Positions 61,174-64,000 of a stretch of DNA of 64,000 nt are shown piece by piece (positions within the stretch are counted from its first letter, which is position 1; each line of letters begins with the position of its first letter). The notes beneath the pieces were generated by a model. That model saw nothing but the letters and a program-made list of their open reading frames with translations, was not told the origin of the DNA and did not search any database. Source of the stretch: Epilithonimonas zeae (GTDB taxonomy: Bacteria > Bacteroidota > Bacteroidia > Flavobacteriales > Weeksellaceae); contig NZ_FSRK01000001.1 in assembly GCF_900141765.1 (NCBI RefSeq), positions 2,418,001-2,482,000 on the forward strand, read 5' to 3'. A program made the position numbers and the translations under genes.

Positions 61174-62262
61174 TTAATTTTTTACTTGATTAGATTTAAA
61201 CTCCTCCATTAATTCAATAAAATCATCAAAAAGATAATTCGCATCTTCCGGACCCGGACTTGCTTCCGGATGATATTGAACTGAGAAACAAGGATGAATT
61301 TTGTGTTTTACACCTTCATTCGTTCTATCGTTCAAAGCAATATGGGTTTCAACTAAATCTGTATTTTTCAAAGATTCCTGATCAATCGCATAACCGTGAT
61401 TCTGAGAAGTAATCGCTACTTTATTTTTTTCTAAATCCAAAACCGGATGATTTCCACCTCTGTGACCGAATTTCAGTTTGTAAGTTTTTGCGCCACAAGC
61501 CAAACCAATCAATTGGTGGCCTAAACAAATCCCGAAAATCGGAACTTTCCCAAGCAATTTCTGAATCATTACCAAAGCTTCTGCATTATCTTCCGGGTCG
61601 CCGGGACCGTTGGAAAGCATAATTCCGTCCGGGTCCATTAATAGAATTTCTTCAGCAGTTGTGTCGTGAGAAACTACGATGATGTCACAGTTTCTTTGAG
61701 ATAATTCTCTGATGATTCCCAATTTGGAGCCGAAATCTACTAACACCACTTTGAAACCTCTTCCCGGACTTGCATAAGACGTTTTTGTAGAAACCTGCTC
61801 TACTTGGTTAGTTGGAAAAGTTGTTGATTTCAGTTCTTCGATAACAGTTTGTTCGTCTGCATCTGCATTGACGATTTTTCCTTTTTCAACACCTTTGTTT
61901 CTAAGGATTCTTGTCAATCTTCTAGTGTCAATTCCAGAAATTCCTGACAGATTTTTCTTTTGGAACAATTCGTCCAAAGTGATTTGAGTTCTGAAATTGG
62001 AAGGTAAATCACATAGTTCTTTTACAATCAAACCTTTGATTGCAGGCTCGATGCTTTCGTAATCGTCACGATTAATTCCGTAATTTCCAATCAAAGGATA
62101 CGTCATACAAACAATTTGTCCACAATAACTTGGGTCGGAAATCAATTCCTGATAACCCGTCATTCCCGTATTGAAAACCACTTCTCCAGCAGTGTCCTGC
62201 TCTGCTCCGAATCCCGTTCCGTAAAAAACTTCGCCGGATTCTAATATTAATTTCTTTTTCAT
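61174..62262 (-). CDS. carA: Carbamoyl-phosphate synthase small (glutaminase) subunit
   Basis: A 362-residue protein with the CarA N-terminal domain ([35 protein letters not shown]...) and a class I glutaminase domain. Catalytic Cys is in [11 protein letters not shown] near residue 246; His and Glu are in [12 protein letters not shown] near 331. It releases ammonia from glutamine and channels it to CarB. The start is 130 nt downstream of pyrB, with a hairpin terminator in the gap, so expression may depend on partial read-through. Confidence 0.97.
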   Translation of the reverse strand: MKKKLILESGEVFYGTGFGAEQDTAGEVVFNTGMTGYQELISDPSYCGQIVCMTYPLIGNYGINRDDYESIEPAIKGLIVKELCDLPSNFRTQITLDELFQKKNLSGISGIDTRRLTRILRNKGVEKGKIVNADADEQTVIEELKSTTFPTNQVEQVSTKTSYASPGRGFKVVLVDFGSKLGIIRELSQRNCDIIVVSHDTTAEEILLMDPDGIMLSNGPGDPEDNAEALVMIQKLLGKVPIFGICLGHQLIGLACGAKTYKLKFGHRGGNHPVLDLEKNKVAITSQNHGYAIDQESLKNTDLVETHIALNDRTNEGVKHKIHPCFSVQYHPEASPGPEDANYLFDDFIELMEEFKSNQVKN

Positions 62263-62274
62263 TTTTACTTTTTT

Positions 62275-62330
62275 AGATTCAAGAACCGAGACTTCAGATT
62301 TCAGACTTTTCTTGATTCTTGAATCTTTCT
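62275..62330. repeat. Simple repeat between pyrB and carA
   Basis: The minus strand contains AGATTCAAGAATCAAGAAAAG, a GTCTGAAATCTGAAGTCT segment and a closing TTCTTGAATCT, so the ends form an inverted repeat. This style of low-complexity gap filler recurs in the window. Confidence 0.5.
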
Positions 62331-62358
62331 TCTTGTTTCTTTATTTCAATTTTTACTC

Positions 62359-62382
62359 AAAAAAAACACGCCCGAAAGCGTG
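62359..62382 (-). terminator. Hairpin terminator between pyrB and carA
   Basis: On the minus strand CACGC and GCGTG form a stem with a TTTCGG loop, followed by T8. Its position inside the operon suggests partial termination. Confidence 0.7.
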
Positions 62383-62392
62383 AATAAATATT

Positions 62393-63295
62393 TTAATTTT
62401 TGGAGTCGATGAATTCGAATCCTTTGTTTTCCAAATCATATTTAAGGATTGCCATTCTCGCAAAAACGCCGTTCTGCATTTGTTTGAAAATTCTCGACCT
62501 TTCGCATTCAACTAATTCCGAATCAATTTCCACGCCTCTGTTGATTGGCGCCGGATGCATAATGATGGCGCCGGGCTTCATCTTTGCTTCTCTTTCTTTT
62601 GTCAAACCAAATTTTTTCAGATAATCTTCCGGTTTGAAACTGAAATTTCTCTCGTGGCGTTCGTGCTGGATTCTCAACAGAATCAAAACATCAACTTCTT
62701 TCACAAGATCATCGAACTGCATATAAGTTCCGTTGACCAGCATTCCTTCATCAAACCAAAATTCTGGTCCGGAGAAATAAACTTTCGCACCCAATCTTCT
62801 GAATAGTCCTGCGTCAGAATTCGCAACACGGCTGTGCTTTACATCGCCAACAATTCCGATTTTAAGACCTTCGATCTTTCCAAATTCCTGAATGATTGTC
62901 AGCGCATCCAGAATCGCTTGTGAAGGATGGCTCCCTACGCCGTCGCCCGCATTTATAATACTTAGTTTAGCATCTTTCAATGCATCGTAATAACGCTTTT
63001 CAGAATGTCTGATAACCGCTACTTCCACGCCAATTGCTTCCAGTGTTTTGATAGTGTCCAAAAGTGTTTCTCCTTTTGCAATCGAACTTTTATCGGCTTC
63101 GAAGTCGATAACCTTAAGTCCGAGTTTCTTTTCAGCAACCTCAAAACTTGTTTTTGTTCTTGTACTATTCTCAAAAAACAGGTTCGCTGCAAAAACGTCG
63201 CCTTTGATCTTACTTATTTTACCATCGGCAAACTGTTGTGTTTCTTGTAAAATTTTCTCAATACTATCAGTAGAAATGCGTGAAAGCTTAATCAT
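62393..63295 (-). CDS. pyrB: Aspartate carbamoyltransferase catalytic chain
   Basis: A 300-residue protein with the carbamoyl-phosphate motif [20 protein letters not shown] at about residues 45-64, [18 protein letters not shown] near 117-134, and [15 protein letters not shown] near 251-265. These bind carbamoyl phosphate and aspartate, so the enzyme makes N-carbamoyl-aspartate in the second step of pyrimidine synthesis. No pyrI regulatory chain is adjacent. Its leader contains an apparent intrinsic attenuator. It is first in the operon pyrB-carA-carB. Confidence 0.97.
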   Translation of the reverse strand: MIKLSRISTDSIEKILQETQQFADGKISKIKGDVFAANLFFENSTRTKTSFEVAEKKLGLKVIDFEADKSSIAKGETLLDTIKTLEAIGVEVAVIRHSEKRYYDALKDAKLSIINAGDGVGSHPSQAILDALTIIQEFGKIEGLKIGIVGDVKHSRVANSDAGLFRRLGAKVYFSGPEFWFDEGMLVNGTYMQFDDLVKEVDVLILLRIQHERHERNFSFKPEDYLKKFGLTKEREAKMKPGAIIMHPAPINRGVEIDSELVECERSRIFKQMQNGVFARMAILKYDLENKGFEFIDSKN

Positions 63296-63312
63296 AATTC
63301 AAATTTTTAAAT

Positions 63313-63341
63313 AAAAAAAACGAAGCCTAAAAGACTTCGTT
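63313..63341 (-). promoter_or_regulatory. Putative transcription attenuator in the pyrB leader
   Basis: On the minus strand AACGAAG pairs with CTTCGTT, followed by T8, ending 17 bases before the pyrB start. The only upstream gene is divergent, so the terminator cannot belong to another transcript and must act within the pyrB leader. Confidence 0.75.
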
Positions 63342-63420
63342 AAATATAAAAAATATTGTTGTTGTCGGCAAACTTGCCAATTGTTTTTGTCGCTAAATTC
63401 TGTACCAGATTCATTGGGTG

Positions 63421-63428
63421 CAAAGATA
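63421..63428 (-). promoter_or_regulatory. -7 element of the pyrimidine operon
   Basis: On the minus strand TATCTTTG matches TAnnTTTG exactly. A start near 63415 gives a leader of about 120 nt that includes a GGCAA-GT-TTGCC hairpin near 63370 and the attenuator at 63313-63341. Confidence 0.65.
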
Positions 63429-63522
63429 CCAATATTTTTGATATTATGAAATCTTCTTCACAATATTTTATGTTAAATCAATGAACTTCTATTCTCGAAT
63501 TGTTGCCTTCAATTTTTTTCTT

Positions 63523-63530
63523 TACTTTTG
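63523..63530 (+). promoter_or_regulatory. -7 element of the Lrp-type gene, with -33 box
   Basis: TACTTTTG matches TAnnTTTG, and TTG at 63503-63505 lies 17 bases upstream, a normal spacing. The ATG at 63549 follows after a leader of about 13 nt. Confidence 0.6.
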
Positions 63531-63548
63531 AAAGAATGATTACCCATT

Positions 63549-64000
63549 ATGAGTTTGGATAAAAAAGACAAATTAATTCTTTCGCTTCTACAAGAGGATT
63601 CTACATTATCTGTAAAAGAAATCTCCGAAAAAATCGGACTGACTTTCACACCTACTTACGAGCGCATCAAAAATCTTGAAAAACAAGGCGTTGTAGAGAA
63701 ATATGTAGCAATTTTAAACCGTGAAAAACTCGGAATCAACATTGTTGTTTACTGCAATATCCGCCTGAAAGAACAATCTCAAAAAACTTTGAAAGAATTT
63801 GAAGATTACATTTCTAAATATGATGAAATTCAGGAAATTACAAGTCTTTCCGGCGAATATGATTATCAATTAAAAATCCTTGCCAACGACATCAATTCTT
63901 ATAACGAATTCACTGTAAATGTGATTTCAAACAGTCCTCACATTGGTCAATATCACAGTTCTATAGTTCTTGCTGAAGTCAAAAAAACGACTAAGTTTAA
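63549..64000 (+). CDS. Lrp/AsnC-family transcriptional regulator (runs off the window)
   Basis: From ATG 63549 the frame is open to the window end (150 complete codons, no stop), so the gene is nearly complete but cut by the edge. Residues about 4-60 are a winged helix-turn-helix (DKLILSLLQEDSTLSVKEISEKIGLTFTPTYERIKNLEKQGVVEKY). An RAM-like ligand-binding domain covers about 65-145 (YDEIQEITSLSGEYDYQLKILANDINSYNEF). Lrp-type regulators respond to amino acids. The ATG at 63536 is excluded because it stops after eight codons. It is divergent from pyrB. Confidence 0.88.
   Translation, partial: MSLDKKDKLILSLLQEDSTLSVKEISEKIGLTFTPTYERIKNLEKQGVVEKYVAILNREKLGINIVVYCNIRLKEQSQKTLKEFEDYISKYDEIQEITSLSGEYDYQLKILANDINSYNEFTVNVISNSPHIGQYHSSIVLAEVKKTTKF

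Noticed and set aside
63296-63420. PyrR-binding loop in the pyrB leader
   Set aside because: I looked for a sequence like the PyrR anti-antiterminator consensus and found no convincing match.
1-64000. CRISPR arrays, rRNA, tRNA and insertion sequences with transposase
   Set aside because: No regularly spaced repeats, no RNA gene signatures and no transposase or integrase gene were seen anywhere in the window.

Overview
The window looks like chromosomal DNA of a low-GC member of the Bacteroidota, most likely a flavobacterium of the Chryseobacterium type (family Weeksellaceae). The signs are type IX secretion (T9SS) C-terminal sorting domains ending in YPNP...F(I/V)KE/D-like tails, SprB repeats, a GLPGLI protein, a MutS2 without Smr domain, many promoters with the Bacteroidota -7 element TAnnTTTG, weak Shine-Dalgarno signals, and several intergenic repeat families of a kind I associate with Chryseobacterium genomes. 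The taxonomic call is inference from gene content; no rRNA or tRNA gene was seen.

Layout. 1-2280 is AT-rich and holds decayed MORN-repeat-like genes. 2283-4707 is a YceI / porin / YceI envelope group. 5052-13507 carries mutS2, a DUF1684 protein, an AI-2E-family exporter, a tetrapyrrole-methylase-fold methyltransferase, a dctA-type symporter, a low-molecular-weight phosphatase and dnaA. 13643-18194 has a thioesterase, a secreted GH43 glycosidase and an OLD-like ATPase/Toprim gene that sits between two copies of a 20-bp repeat derived from the GH43 gene end. 18195-28520 is the most unusual block: esterase, M17 aminopeptidase, ATP-grasp ligase, alpha/beta hydrolase, second ATP-grasp protein, YbdK-type carboxylate-amine ligase, a toxin-antitoxin pair, a class I glutamine amidotransferase, a possible circularly permuted ATP-grasp protein and a DUF421 membrane protein. 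Several peptide-bond-forming enzymes side by side suggest a pathway making an unidentified amide-linked small molecule or peptide.

28517-36676 holds housekeeping and transport genes (HAD hydrolase, GLPGLI pair, beta-propeller, amino acid permease, pnuC, DUF4268, flavin oxidoreductase). 36928-44830 is a surface/secretion block: three T9SS cargo proteins around a TPR sensor kinase and a LytTR response regulator. Two nearly identical 33-bp sites, each with TGTTCT half-sites exactly 21 bp apart, lie upstream of the kinase gene and of one cargo gene and look like the regulator's own operators. 44949-57837 has a HipA-like kinase plus DUF3037 pair, AraC-type regulators, ada, a large methyltransferase, DinB and Crp/Fnr proteins, a degenerate retropepsin-like protein, and a gene whose promoter is framed by a perfect palindrome next to an unlisted 46-residue gene. 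57990-63428 is the pyrimidine operon pyrB-carA-carB with an apparent transcription attenuator in the pyrB leader. An Lrp/AsnC regulator runs off the right edge.

All function calls come from reading the sequence and memory of protein families; no database search was run.
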